From an uncultured Methylococcaceae bacterium (GTDB lineage Bacteria > Pseudomonadota > Gammaproteobacteria > Methylococcales > Methylomonadaceae), in the NCBI GenBank assembly GCA_903945375.1, contig CAJAVP010000001.1, positions 1-64,000 of the forward strand: a stretch of DNA of 64,000 nucleotides. The letters are read 5' to 3'. Positions 1-8,540 of the stretch are shown here, piece after piece. Under the pieces are notes generated by a model. The model searched no databases, was not told the origin of the DNA, and was given only the letters and a program-made list of their open reading frames with translations. A program made the translations under genes and the position numbers. Positions within the stretch are counted from its first letter, which is position 1. Each line of letters opens with the position of its first letter.

Positions 1-1
1 C

Positions 2-727
2 CAATTGAAACTAACCGGCATGGCCTCGGCGCTGCAAACCCAACGGGATCAGCCAGGCATCTATGAAGGCTTAGTTTTTGCCGAACGCCTGCAGCTCTTA
101 GTCGATCACGAAGACCAGGAGCGTAATCAGCGTAAACAGGAACGTTTGACACGCGCCGCACAATTCAAGCTCAAGGCGCATGCCAAAGACATTGATTATC
201 ACAGCGGTAGAGGCTTGCAACAGTCACAAATGGCATCGTTGCTGATGTGTGGCTGGTTGAAAAAAGCCCAGAACCTGTTGCTAACCGGCCCCTGTGGCAC
301 CGGTAAAACCTATATTGCTTGCGCACTCGGTCATCAAGCTTGTCTGAAAGGTTACAGCGTCAGATATTATCGGCTTCCACGCCTGATCCTCGCCTTAACA
401 CAGGCTAAGGCCGATGGCAGTTACAGTAAATTGCTAAAAACCATCGCCAGTCTGGATGTGTTGATTATTGATGATTGGGGATTAGAGCCTTTAAATGCCG
501 CCACCCGAAATGACTTGCTGGAAATAATGGATGATCGTTATGAACAATCTGCAACCCTCATTATCAGTCAGTTACCGACTGAGCAATGGTATGACGCGAT
601 TGGCGATAATACCTTAGCCGATGCGATTTTAGATCGGTTGATGCATAACGCCCACCGAATCAATTTACAAGGAGAATCGATGCGAAAAAAAATGAATTCC
701 TTGACCCAAGTTGAACACTTAGAGTAA
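2..727 (+). CDS. istB: IS21-family helper ATPase IstB (5' end outside window)
   Basis: IstB is the AAA+ ATPase that assists the IstA transposase of IS21-family elements. The reading frame is open to the window edge; family members start about ten residues earlier, so the 5' end is cut by the window rather than by mutation. A Walker A motif (GPCGTGKT) is visible near residue 95, followed by a Walker B stretch (VLIIDDWG) near residue 155. The C-terminal part with DRLMHNAHRI and ESMRKK is typical of the family. istA should lie immediately upstream, outside the window. The gene looks intact otherwise. Family assignment is secure; activity of the element cannot be judged here. Confidence 0.93.
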   Translation, partial: QLKLTGMASALQTQRDQPGIYEGLVFAERLQLLVDHEDQERNQRKQERLTRAAQFKLKAHAKDIDYHSGRGLQQSQMASLLMCGWLKKAQNLLLTGPCGTGKTYIACALGHQACLKGYSVRYYRLPRLILALTQAKADGSYSKLLKTIASLDVLIIDDWGLEPLNAATRNDLLEIMDDRYEQSATLIISQLPTEQWYDAIGDNTLADAILDRLMHNAHRINLQGESMRKKMNSLTQVEHLE

Positions 728-757
728 AAATTCACTTCCACCGATGCGTTAGGTTTT

Positions 758-790
758 AGGTGTTCAAGTTCGGCCAGAATAGGTGTTCAA
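758..790. repeat. IS21-family terminal repeats (right end of element)
   Basis: Two identical 10-bp direct repeats (AGGTGTTCAA) lie at 758-767 and 781-790, 23 bp apart, directly after istB. Short multiple terminal repeats of this kind are the expected end structure of IS21-type elements. The element therefore probably ends at about 790, precisely where the integrase reading frame is interrupted. Confidence 0.6.
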
Positions 791-791
791 A

Positions 792-1482
792 TTAATCAGA
801 ATACGCAGCAAGCTGGCTTGGCTCTGTCATGGCTGAAAAATGACCTCCAGTAGTTTGTTTCAATGCCCCTTTCAGGTCATGCGTTATATTACTTTTACAT
901 CGCCCTGTAACTACCGCGTATCTAAAAACCTGTGAGCATACATTAAGAGCACGGTGAGCTGTATTTACTGCTCCACGCGCTTCTATTTTCCTTAATGCGG
1001 ATAGTAAATCAGAATGCAGTACATTAACTATTGGCTTATTTCCAATAACAGGGAACATATCTTTAGTTAAGATACGTATACACCTGACTTTATGTGTTGA
1101 TGATTTATCGGTCATGTGCCTATCAAACCATTCCAAGGAAACAACTTCAAAACTATTAGCTACCAAATCACACTTAGCCGCCTTGATAGCTTTCTTATTT
1201 GCACAAGGGTCAATACCTTCCGCGATTTTATTCCGAGCCTTATCTCTGTCATCTCGTGCCTGCTTTAAAGTAGTTTCAGGGTATACCCCCACAAGGCAAG
1301 GGATTTCTCTTTGCCGTCAATTCGGTATTTAAGGCGAAAGTATTTTGAGCCATTAGGGTTAATCAAAAGGAACATTCCTTTAGAATCCGCTAACTTATAA
1401 GGATTGTCTTTAGGCTTTGCATTCTTGCAAGTGGGGTCAGTTAATGGCGTATGGGGGTATCGGTTTTTGATTTAGCTAACAT
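792..1482 (-). pseudogene. P4-type tyrosine integrase, frameshifted and truncated by IS21
   Basis: The minus-strand frame carries the N-terminal Arm/DUF4102 region (TDPTCKNAKPKDNPYKL, then FRLKYRIDGKEKSLA) followed by GVYPETTLKQARDDRDKAR and the SAM-like core-binding part. The catalytic C-terminal domain with the Arg-His-Arg-Tyr residues is missing; the reading frame stops at the IS21 end. The coding frame changes twice: at a five-base homopolymer (1286-1290), where one more base would join SLAL to GVYPE, and possibly at another five-base run (1453-1457) near the presumed ATG at 1482. The part from 792 to 1292 is uninterrupted with a GTG. It lies just downstream of tRNA-Ser in the same direction, the usual place for an island integrase. 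Non-functional by any reading. Confidence 0.8.
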
Positions 1483-1546
1483 ACCCCCGAATGTACTCCC
1501 CTACTTGACTGATATGTCAATAAACCTTATGAGACATTACGGACAT

Positions 1547-1580
1547 AAAAAAACCCGCTAAGCCTTATGGCTTGCGGGTT
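1547..1580 (-). terminator. Rho-independent terminator downstream of tRNA-Ser
   Basis: On the minus strand, arms AACCCGC and GCGGGTT enclose an inner pair AAGCC/GGCTT with a 4-nt ATAA loop, followed by a run of seven T. It sits 35 nt after the 3' end of the tRNA and before the integrase remnant, so it terminates the tRNA transcript. Confidence 0.8.
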
Positions 1581-1614
1581 CTGGTACTATCTGGAATCGT
1601 TTGAAACAATATTT

Positions 1615-1704
1615 TGGCGGAGAGCTAGGGATTCGAACCCCAGGAAGGGATAAACCTTCAACGGTTTTCAAGACCGCCGCTTTCGACCGCTCAGCCAGCT
1701 CTCC
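1615..1704 (-). tRNA. tRNA-Ser (UGA anticodon)
   Basis: Read on the minus strand, the sequence folds as a class II tRNA: acceptor GGAGAGC pairing with GCTCTCC, D arm with AGCGGTC, anticodon loop CTTGAAA (anticodon TGA) on a GCGGT/ACCGT stem, a long variable arm, T loop GGTTCGAATCC and an encoded CCA end. The variable arm and anticodon specify serine. The neighbouring integrase remnant suggests its 3' end served as an attachment site. Confidence 0.95.
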
Positions 1705-1769
1705 AAGAGCCGCATATAATATCTTAGTTTATTAAAAAAACAATTTTTTTATGCACTAATTTAAAATAT

Positions 1770-3053
1770 TTAATTGCAGCATATGCGTCTGATTGGAAAA
1801 TGGCAACTAAAACAACTACCTTTGCCGAGTTCACTGCTTATGTGTAAATCGGCATCGTGGCGCATTAAGGCGTGTTTTACGATGGCTAGACCTAAGCCGG
1901 TTCCTGGGACTTTTTTGCGACGCTTTGCTTCTACACGGTAGAAGCGTTCAGTGACTCTAGACATATCGACTTCTGAAATGCCTTCTCCGTGATCTGTGAC
2001 GGATAAAATGAGTTCATTTTCGGATTGATACCATTGGACGATAACCTGTGAGTCTTCGGGTGAGTATTTGAGTGCATTACCCAGTAAGTTGGTGAATGCG
2101 CTGCGTAAGTCTTGTTCTTCTCCAAAAATATGGGCGGCGCTGTCCAAATTTAATTGTATGCGACTTGATGCATTTTCAAATAGGTCGCTTTCTTTACAAA
2201 TCTGGCTTAACAAATTAGGGACATCAATACAGACTTGTTTTTTTTGTTGGGTTTCAAGGCGGGTCAATAACAGCAGATCGTCAACTAAATGTTGCATTCG
2301 TTCTGTTTGATCTTGCATGGCTCTAAATGATGTGGTCAGCAGCGGCGAGACCCCATCATCTAAATCTTGCAAAGTTTCAAGATAACCTTTTAATACGGTG
2401 AGCGGCGTTCTTAATTCATGCGAAACATTGGCAACAAAGTCTTTGCGGATGGTCTGCATTTTTTTGAGTTGTGTGACATCTTGAGCTAACAATAGACGTA
2501 AACCCGAGCCATAGGCAATAATTCGAACCTCTAGGGTAATGCGATGATTAGTAGGCGAGGGCAGTATAACCGGTTCACTATAATTAGCTGAGCGGATATA
2601 GCGAATAAATTCAGGGAAGCGAATTAGGTTAAGGATGCGTTGACCTTTATCGGTTTGTTGTAGGCCTAGCATTTGTCTTGCGGCTTTATTGGCCCATTCG
2701 ATTTCGTCATTGGCTCGCAAAACGACCGCCGCATCAGGCAAGGCTTCTGTGGATTGACGAAATTGTTCGATGAGCTTACGTAATTTTTTTTTTCGTCGCT
2801 TCTCGGTTTTTTTGATGCGGTGGATATAGTAATAGATATCTTCCCAAATGCCGCTCGTTTTGGGATAAGCGCCTTTACCACCAGCACTAACCCATTTTTC
2901 AAAGCGCCGGATTTGTAAAAACTGCATAACCCATAGCAGCGCAGACAATGCAAACAACACCGGGAATAAGTGTTTGGTTACAAGCCCCAGTAGCACCGCT
3001 GCAATGTAGAGCAATGTCAGTCGGTAGAATTCTTTGCGCCACGCACTTTGCAT
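1770..3053 (-). CDS. phoR: Phosphate-regulon sensor histidine kinase PhoR
   Basis: Membrane histidine kinase that phosphorylates PhoB when phosphate is scarce. The 427-residue protein has two adjacent N-terminal membrane segments (about residues 12-27 and 29-46) with almost no periplasmic loop, as in PhoR. A basic linker (KKTEKRRKKKLRK) and a PAS domain (about 100-195) follow. The HisKA box contains H212 (VANVSHELRTPLT), and the ATPase domain shows the N box (NLLGNALKYSPED), G1 (DHGEGIS) and G2 (GTGLGLAIV). Length and architecture match PhoR well. It starts 3 nt after phoB ends, so the two are co-transcribed. No pst or phoU genes are in view. Confidence 0.93.
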   Translation of the reverse strand: MQSAWRKEFYRLTLLYIAAVLLGLVTKHLFPVLFALSALLWVMQFLQIRRFEKWVSAGGKGAYPKTSGIWEDIYYYIHRIKKTEKRRKKKLRKLIEQFRQSTEALPDAAVVLRANDEIEWANKAARQMLGLQQTDKGQRILNLIRFPEFIRYIRSANYSEPVILPSPTNHRITLEVRIIAYGSGLRLLLAQDVTQLKKMQTIRKDFVANVSHELRTPLTVLKGYLETLQDLDDGVSPLLTTSFRAMQDQTERMQHLVDDLLLLTRLETQQKKQVCIDVPNLLSQICKESDLFENASSRIQLNLDSAAHIFGEEQDLRSAFTNLLGNALKYSPEDSQVIVQWYQSENELILSVTDHGEGISEVDMSRVTERFYRVEAKRRKKVPGTGLGLAIVKHALMRHDADLHISSELGKGSCFSCHFPIRRICCN

Positions 3054-3056
3054 AGA

Positions 3057-3749
3057 CTATGACATTAAAGAAAATCGATAACCAAAACCGCGTACGGTTT
3101 GCACTAAGTCTTCACGTCCATGTTCACCGAGAATTCTGCGTAGACGGCGAATATGGACATCGATAGTACGTTCTTCAATGTAAACACTCCGACCCCACAC
3201 TTGATCGAGTAGTTGTGTTCGGCTATAAACTTTGTCAGGGTGAGTCATAAAGAATTGCATGAGCCGAAATTCAGTGGGACTGACTTCCAGTTGCTTATCG
3301 CCAATACTCAGACGATGCTGCTCGGTATCCAGCACGAGATCTCCCAACACGATTTGCGCCAGTCCCTGAATTTTGCCACTTCTTCGTAACACAGCGCGGA
3401 TACGTGCGACCAACTCTTTAGGTGAAAAAGGCTTGGTTACATAATCATCGGCACCGATTTCCAGACCTCTCACTTTGTCTTCTTCCTCGCCACGCGCCGT
3501 CAGTACGATAATTGGCCAATCTCGGTAGGCCGGTTCTTTTTTCAATCGCCGCGCCCATTCAACGCCACTAATTCCGGGTAACATCCAATCTAACAGAATT
3601 AAGTCCGGAGAAATTTCTTCCAGTACTTTTTGTGCTTCCTCGGCATCGGCTGCCGCGATGGACTTAAAGCCAGCTTGCTCAAGTACCATCATGAGCATCC
3701 CTCTGATAGCGTCTTCATCTTCAACAACGAGAATATTCAGTCTTGACAT
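3057..3749 (-). CDS. phoB: Phosphate-regulon response regulator PhoB
   Basis: OmpR/PhoB-family transcription factor that binds Pho boxes when phosphorylated. The receiver domain (1-120) shows the acidic pair E10/D11, phospho-acceptor D54 (LILLDWMLPG) and K106 (VTKPFSP). The C-terminal winged helix (about 135-228) includes SPTEFRLMQFFMTHPDKVYSR and the recognition-helix region EERTIDVHIRRLRR, diagnostic for PhoB. Length (230) equals the family norm. It is the first gene of the phoB-phoR operon. A possible autoregulatory Pho box lies upstream at 3781-3800. Confidence 0.95.
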   Translation of the reverse strand: MSRLNILVVEDEDAIRGMLMMVLEQAGFKSIAAADAEEAQKVLEEISPDLILLDWMLPGISGVEWARRLKKEPAYRDWPIIVLTARGEEEDKVRGLEIGADDYVTKPFSPKELVARIRAVLRRSGKIQGLAQIVLGDLVLDTEQHRLSIGDKQLEVSPTEFRLMQFFMTHPDKVYSRTQLLDQVWGRSVYIEERTIDVHIRRLRRILGEHGREDLVQTVRGFGYRFSLMS

Positions 3750-3780
3750 AAGTTATATTAGGGATAGTGAACATACGATA

Positions 3781-3826
3781 TAGTAACAAATTAGTTACAA
3801 AAACCTTATTATCTTTCGATGACAAT
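3781..3826 (-). promoter_or_regulatory. Candidate Pho box upstream of phoB
   Basis: Read toward phoB, positions 3800-3781 give two TGT-nAC half-sites in direct 11-bp spacing (TGTAAC then TGTTAC, separated by AT-rich bases). This resembles a degenerate Pho box, whose half-sites are TGTCA-like. A TGTCAT core also occurs in ATTGTCATCGAA at 3826-3815. phoB is autoregulated in many proteobacteria, which makes the position (30-77 nt before the ATG) sensible. The match to consensus is imperfect, so this is a suggestion only. Confidence 0.35.
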
Positions 3827-4159
3827 AGTCAATTAAAGGACTATCGAAATAGCAGAAACGAACGACTACTGCGAACATGACGATCAACAGCACGAATCCA
3901 GATTGCCAATTTTTTCATTCTACTTATTCCCAAGCGCCAGAGGTACTTGGGTAACTCGCACGCTAAGTTAAGCGGATTAATACCCTTGAAAATTCGTAAT
4001 TATTCACAGGGCTGGTCGGTGTCGATAATGTCAGGGCACTCGGCAATAAAATGTGTAGGTGTTCCTGTCCAGCATCCTGCTTGAGCTGACCGATTTTTTT
4101 GAGTATTTTGCGATAGAACGATTTAAGCGCTTGTCCCGCTTTAATTGGGTCGCCACGAA
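3827..4159. other. Intergenic region with an unannotated 72-codon open stretch (minus strand)
   Basis: No complete gene is seen between the RND pump and phoB. On the minus strand, 4178-3963 is open for 72 codons and reads as a coherent basic and hydrophobic segment (for example SFYRKILKKIGQLKQDAG, then LHILLPSALTLSTPTSPVNN), ending in TAG at 3963. It has no ATG, GTG or TTG start at its beginning and overlaps the last bases of the RND gene in another frame. It may be the 3' relic of a lost gene. I do not recognise the family. No terminator-like hairpin was noted for the pump operon. Confidence 0.3.
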
Positions 4160-7100
4160 TTAGTCTAAAATAGCCTCTTTAGCTTTAGCGTGGTTGATTA
4201 AAAAATAGACAACTGGAATCACCACTAATGAAAACAGCGTTGACGCGATAATGCCAAAAATAAAACTCCACGCCAACCCCGAAAAAATCGGATCCAGAAC
4301 AATCATCATTGAACCGAGAACAGCGGATGCTGCGGTCAAGAAAATGGGATTTAAACGTGTTGCACCTGCCTCGATAATCGCATCGGCCAAGCTGATGGTC
4401 TGCTCTTTGTGATAAATTGTCTCGATAAAATCAATCAGAATGATCGAATTTCGCACCACGATACCGGCTAAGGCAATCATGCCAATCATTGCGGTGGCGG
4501 TAAAATAAATCGGTGTGGCATAACCGCCCACTGGTTCAGTAAACAAATTAATAAACCAAAAGCCCGGCATAATGCCAATGACAGTTAAAGGAATCGCAAT
4601 CATCATAATCAGTGGCACACTGAGCGAGCCGGTTTGTCCAACCAATAAGATGTAAATCATCACCATCGCGGCGGCAAACGCCAAGCCTAAATCGCGAAAC
4701 ACATCTACCGTAATTTTCCATTCGCCTTCTCCTGCCATTTCTGTTTGATAGCCTGTAGGCAAAGGTTGTTGTTTAAAGCGATCAAATAAATCCAAAATGG
4801 CTTCGACCGGACTACGCCCGGCCATTTCAGCCGTGACATAGACCACTTGCTGCAAGTTTTTATGATAAATCGCTTGCTGCGCGTGTTCGTGCTTGAAATG
4901 ACCGATTTCACTCAAGCGTATCAGTTTACCTTGCTCTGACTTCACGGATAGCGCGAGCAAATCGACCTCGGATGAACGTGCGTCTCGTGGTAATTGCAGT
5001 CGTATGGCTAAAGGTTGGCGCTCACTATCTTGATGCAGAAAACTAACTGTGCCTCCAGCAATCGCGAGTTGTAAGGTTTTGGCAACTTGATCGCTATGAA
5101 TACCCAATAAGGCGGCTTTGTCCTGTTCGATAAAGAAATGCAGTTTATCTTGTTTGGCTTCGATTACATCATCCACATCGACTATACCATCGGTCTGTTC
5201 CATGTCCGTCCTAACGCGCTGGGCAACCGTCATAATGTCTTGATAGGAGGCTTGCGGAGGCCCATAAACTTCTGCGACCACGGTTGATAAGACGGGGGGG
5301 CCGGGTGGCATTTCGACAATTTTGATATTAGCACCATATTGCTGCTCAATGCGGTCAATTTCTGGACGTAAACGCAAGGCAATCGCGTGCGAGTCTTGTT
5401 GACGATGTGCTTTATCCGCCAGCACAATCCGTATATCGCCTACCTGAGCACCTTGACGCAGATAGTAATGGCGTACCATCCCATTAAAATCCATTGGCGA
5501 CGCTAAACCAACATAGGTTTGATAACTACTGATTTCATTAATCGTCGCCAAGTAGCGACCTAAGGCCGTTGCAACTTCATCGGTGGTTTCCAGTGCAACG
5601 CCTTTGGGCATGTCGATGACCAGCTGTAATTCGTTTTTATTATCAAAGGGTAATAATTTCAATGGCACAACCCGAGTGACGGCGAGCATGGCGGAGGCAA
5701 CAAAGGCAATAAATACGGCAACCAAAAACCAGCCCGCTCGCGATTTTTTGCCTAATAGCGGTGCCATTATCGCGTGGTACAGTTTAAAACTCCGACTTTG
5801 CTGCAAATCAAACGGTTCATCATGCCCTTTACCATAGTCACCTTTAAGCAAGCGGTAACTCGCCCACGGTGTGACGGTAAAAGCAATAATAAGCGACATT
5901 AACATGGCAATGGGTACATTAAACGCCATCGGTGCCATATAAGGCCCCATCATGCCGGTAATGAAAAACATCGGCACAAACGACATAATCACGGCAAACG
6001 TTGCCAAAATAGTGGGCGGACGGATTTCATTGACGGCGGTTAATAAGGCTTGTAAAGGTGGCTCTTTACGCATTTTGTAGTGGCGATGAATGTTTTCAAC
6101 ATCGACGATAGGATCATCCACCAATAAACCTAGCGATAAAATCAGTGCAAACAAGGTCACACGGTTAATCGTGTAGCCAAATAACAAATCGCATAACAAG
6201 GTAATAGCAAATGTCATCGGTACGGCTAGTGACACAATCAATGATTCTTTAAAGCCCAGTGATAACGCCAGCAATACAATGATAGTCAAAATCGCAATCG
6301 ATAAGTGCATGACCAGCTCATTGACTTTATGATCAGCCGTTTCACCGTAATTACGGGTAATACTGACTAGCATATCGCTGGGAATCAAGTTGCCTTGCAA
6401 TTGGGCGGTAACGGTCAAAACCTGTTCCGCCACGCTCACCGCATTACTACCCTGACGTTTGGCAATAGCCAGCGTGACCATCGGTCGCTCTTGTCCGGCT
6501 TTAGGCATTTCTCCAGTTGCCTGCCCAACCGTCTGCATAGTCGCGACGGCGGGTCCAAAACCCATACGGGTATAGTTATCCGTATCTGCTGGCCCATCAA
6601 GTACCTCGGCAACGTCACGCAAATGTAGCAGTCGTCCATCAGAATGGCTCAACACGGTCGCGCCAACGTGTTCTGCATTTTGATAATACGGCCCAGCTTC
6701 TAGGATGATTTCCCGATTATTTTGATTAAGATAACCTATGGGTTGGTTGCTATTGCTCTTTGCCAAGGCATGCTGAATATCAAGTAGACTAAGATGACTG
6801 GCTTGTAACTTGGCGGTGTCTGGATAAACGGAAATACGGCGCGGTGTCGCACCCAGTACCCAGCTTTTGCCTACATTGTCGACTTTACGCAGCTGCTCGA
6901 TTAACTCATCCGCCACACGCCGCAATGCTATGGGATCACTCTCCGCTTGTTGCGACGATAAGCTGAGCAGCAAAATAGGCACATCATCAATTTCTACCGG
7001 TTTCACCAGCCAATTGCTTACTGCGGGCGGAATGCTATCTTGATTGGCCAAAAGCTTATCGCGGGTTTTAATCAGGCTGTTCTCCTGATTCTCGCCGACT

Positions 7101-7420
7101 AAAAAGCGCACGGTAACCAGTGCTGCACCGGGACGTGAGACCGAATAGACATATTCAACGCCTTGAATTTGCCTAAGAAGCACTTCTAAGGGCGTGGTGA
7201 CTTGTTTTTCAACCTCTTCACTGGATGCGCCCGGCACTTGCACGAAAACATCCATCACCGGCACCACAATTTGTGGGTCTTCTTCGCGCGGGGTTAGTAA
7301 TAATGCGATACCGCCTGCTAAGAGAGAAATGAGTAAAAAAAGCAGCGATAAATGTGAGGTAGTAAAGCGGCGGACAATAGCAACCGTCAGGCTATCTTTT
7401 TTAATCGTCACTGCACTCAT
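4160..7420 (-). CDS. RND-family efflux pump inner-membrane permease
   Basis: Proton-driven inner-membrane component of a tripartite efflux system; 1086 residues, the usual size. After the first membrane segment (about 23-43) comes the large periplasmic porter domain (TPREEDPQIVVPVMDVFVQV is the family signature). TM4 carries the adjacent aspartates D435-D436 (LSLGLLVDDPIVDVENIHRH) of the proton relay. A second periplasmic half and a second TM bundle follow. The DD pair and lack of Met/Cys metal clusters favour organic or small-molecule efflux over heavy-metal HME pumps, though the substrate is not readable. The start overlaps the upstream adaptor gene by four bases (ATGA), indicating translational coupling. 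It is the last gene of an operon with SQR. Confidence 0.93.
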   Translation of the reverse strand: MSAVTIKKDSLTVAIVRRFTTSHLSLLFLLISLLAGGIALLLTPREEDPQIVVPVMDVFVQVPGASSEEVEKQVTTPLEVLLRQIQGVEYVYSVSRPGAALVTVRFLVGENQENSLIKTRDKLLANQDSIPPAVSNWLVKPVEIDDVPILLLSLSSQQAESDPIALRRVADELIEQLRKVDNVGKSWVLGATPRRISVYPDTAKLQASHLSLLDIQHALAKSNSNQPIGYLNQNNREIILEAGPYYQNAEHVGATVLSHSDGRLLHLRDVAEVLDGPADTDNYTRMGFGPAVATMQTVGQATGEMPKAGQERPMVTLAIAKRQGSNAVSVAEQVLTVTAQLQGNLIPSDMLVSITRNYGETADHKVNELVMHLSIAILTIIVLLALSLGFKESLIVSLAVPMTFAITLLCDLLFGYTINRVTLFALILSLGLLVDDPIVDVENIHRHYKMRKEPPLQALLTAVNEIRPPTILATFAVIMSFVPMFFITGMMGPYMAPMAFNVPIAMLMSLIIAFTVTPWASYRLLKGDYGKGHDEPFDLQQSRSFKLYHAIMAPLLGKKSRAGWFLVAVFIAFVASAMLAVTRVVPLKLLPFDNKNELQLVIDMPKGVALETTDEVATALGRYLATINEISSYQTYVGLASPMDFNGMVRHYYLRQGAQVGDIRIVLADKAHRQQDSHAIALRLRPEIDRIEQQYGANIKIVEMPPGPPVLSTVVAEVYGPPQASYQDIMTVAQRVRTDMEQTDGIVDVDDVIEAKQDKLHFFIEQDKAALLGIHSDQVAKTLQLAIAGGTVSFLHQDSERQPLAIRLQLPRDARSSEVDLLALSVKSEQGKLIRLSEIGHFKHEHAQQAIYHKNLQQVVYVTAEMAGRSPVEAILDLFDRFKQQPLPTGYQTEMAGEGEWKITVDVFRDLGLAFAAAMVMIYILLVGQTGSLSVPLIMMIAIPLTVIGIMPGFWFINLFTEPVGGYATPIYFTATAMIGMIALAGIVVRNSIILIDFIETIYHKEQTISLADAIIEAGATRLNPIFLTAASAVLGSMMIVLDPIFSGLAWSFIFGIIASTLFSLVVIPVVYFLINHAKAKEAILD

Positions 7421-8514
7421 GGTTTAACCTCGCTATTGCGAAGAATGCGCTCACCTTCGTGTAATCCCGATAAGACTTCGACTTGATCGCCATAGGCTTT
7501 GCCGGTGCGGATGTGGCGGATTTGTAGGTGTTGTTGGTCGATGATGTTGACCGCTTGCAATTGACCATAATGCACAAGCGCCGTTGTGGGAATCAGCAAG
7601 GTTTGTTGCTCGGGTTGGCAGGCTAATTCGAGCCAACCCAATTGCCCGGGTTGCACAGAGTTGGTGGCTGGCAAGCGAACTTTTATGGTTTGACTACGAG
7701 TTTGCGGATCGATTTCAGGCGCGATTTCATCGACAATGCCCGTTAAGGTTTGCGCTATCGCATCAATCCGAACGTTCAGCGTCATACCGATTTTGGCTTG
7801 ATTGGCACAATGACTGGCGATAGGCACGTCTAAACGCAGATCATCTGGTTTATGAAAGGTCACAATCGCCTGATTCGGCACACCCAAATCGCCAGGCTCT
7901 TGTAAACGCTCGCCGATGATGCCGTCAAAAGGTGCGGTCAACACATTTTCACCCAACACAACTTGCGTTTGTTGTGTCGCACTGACAGCTTGCTGAGCGA
8001 GTGCGCGGGCGGCTTGCGCTTGTGCCAAGGCGGCTTCGTATTGCTGGCGAGTTGCCGCTTGTTTATTGAACAACGTGGTCATACGTTTTTCTTCAGCAGT
8101 GGCTTGAGCCGCTTGTGCCTGAGCCGCTAATTCGGCGGCATGGCTGGCATGAGAACTGGCGAGCAAATCACGATCATCTAATCTTGCGATCAACGCGCCT
8201 TTTTTCAATCGATCACCGGGATGTACAGGAATATCGATAATACGAGCGGTCAACTTAGGCGTGATTTTAACCGCCCATCGAGAGCGCACCGTGCCTTGCC
8301 AAGTCAGCGCGTTGGCTGTCATTTGTCGGTTGACGGTGAAAATGTCTGCCTCATTGGGCAATGGCTCTGTTTTGAGGGCTTGGCTTCCTGGTGCAATTTT
8401 GCTATCGCCACCTAACACGCCTAAAGCCAATAAAATAACCAGCAATAAGCCAGTGATTGCCGCCGTAGGAATGAGCCATTTATGTGTGGTAAAAAAGGCC
8501 GTGTCATCGGTCAT
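7417..8514 (-). CDS. Efflux RND periplasmic adaptor (membrane fusion protein)
   Basis: Bridges the RND permease to the outer-membrane channel. The 365-residue protein has an N-terminal membrane anchor (about residues 13-34), a first lipoyl half (HPGDRLKKGALIARLDDRDL), and an Ala/Gln-rich alpha-helical hairpin (about 125-190) with many AQAQAA heptads. The second lipoyl half follows (TAPFDGIIGERLQEPGDLG), then a beta-barrel and membrane-proximal domain near the C terminus. It is encoded 26 nt after the channel gene and overlaps the permease gene. Family assignment is clear; substrate is unknown. Confidence 0.92.
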   Translation of the reverse strand: MTDDTAFFTTHKWLIPTAAITGLLLVILLALGVLGGDSKIAPGSQALKTEPLPNEADIFTVNRQMTANALTWQGTVRSRWAVKITPKLTARIIDIPVHPGDRLKKGALIARLDDRDLLASSHASHAAELAAQAQAAQATAEEKRMTTLFNKQAATRQQYEAALAQAQAARALAQQAVSATQQTQVVLGENVLTAPFDGIIGERLQEPGDLGVPNQAIVTFHKPDDLRLDVPIASHCANQAKIGMTLNVRIDAIAQTLTGIVDEIAPEIDPQTRSQTIKVRLPATNSVQPGQLGWLELACQPEQQTLLIPTTALVHYGQLQAVNIIDQQHLQIRHIRTGKAYGDQVEVLSGLHEGERILRNSEVKP

Positions 8515-8540
8515 GGGTTTAATCCTGTTTGTTGTTATGG

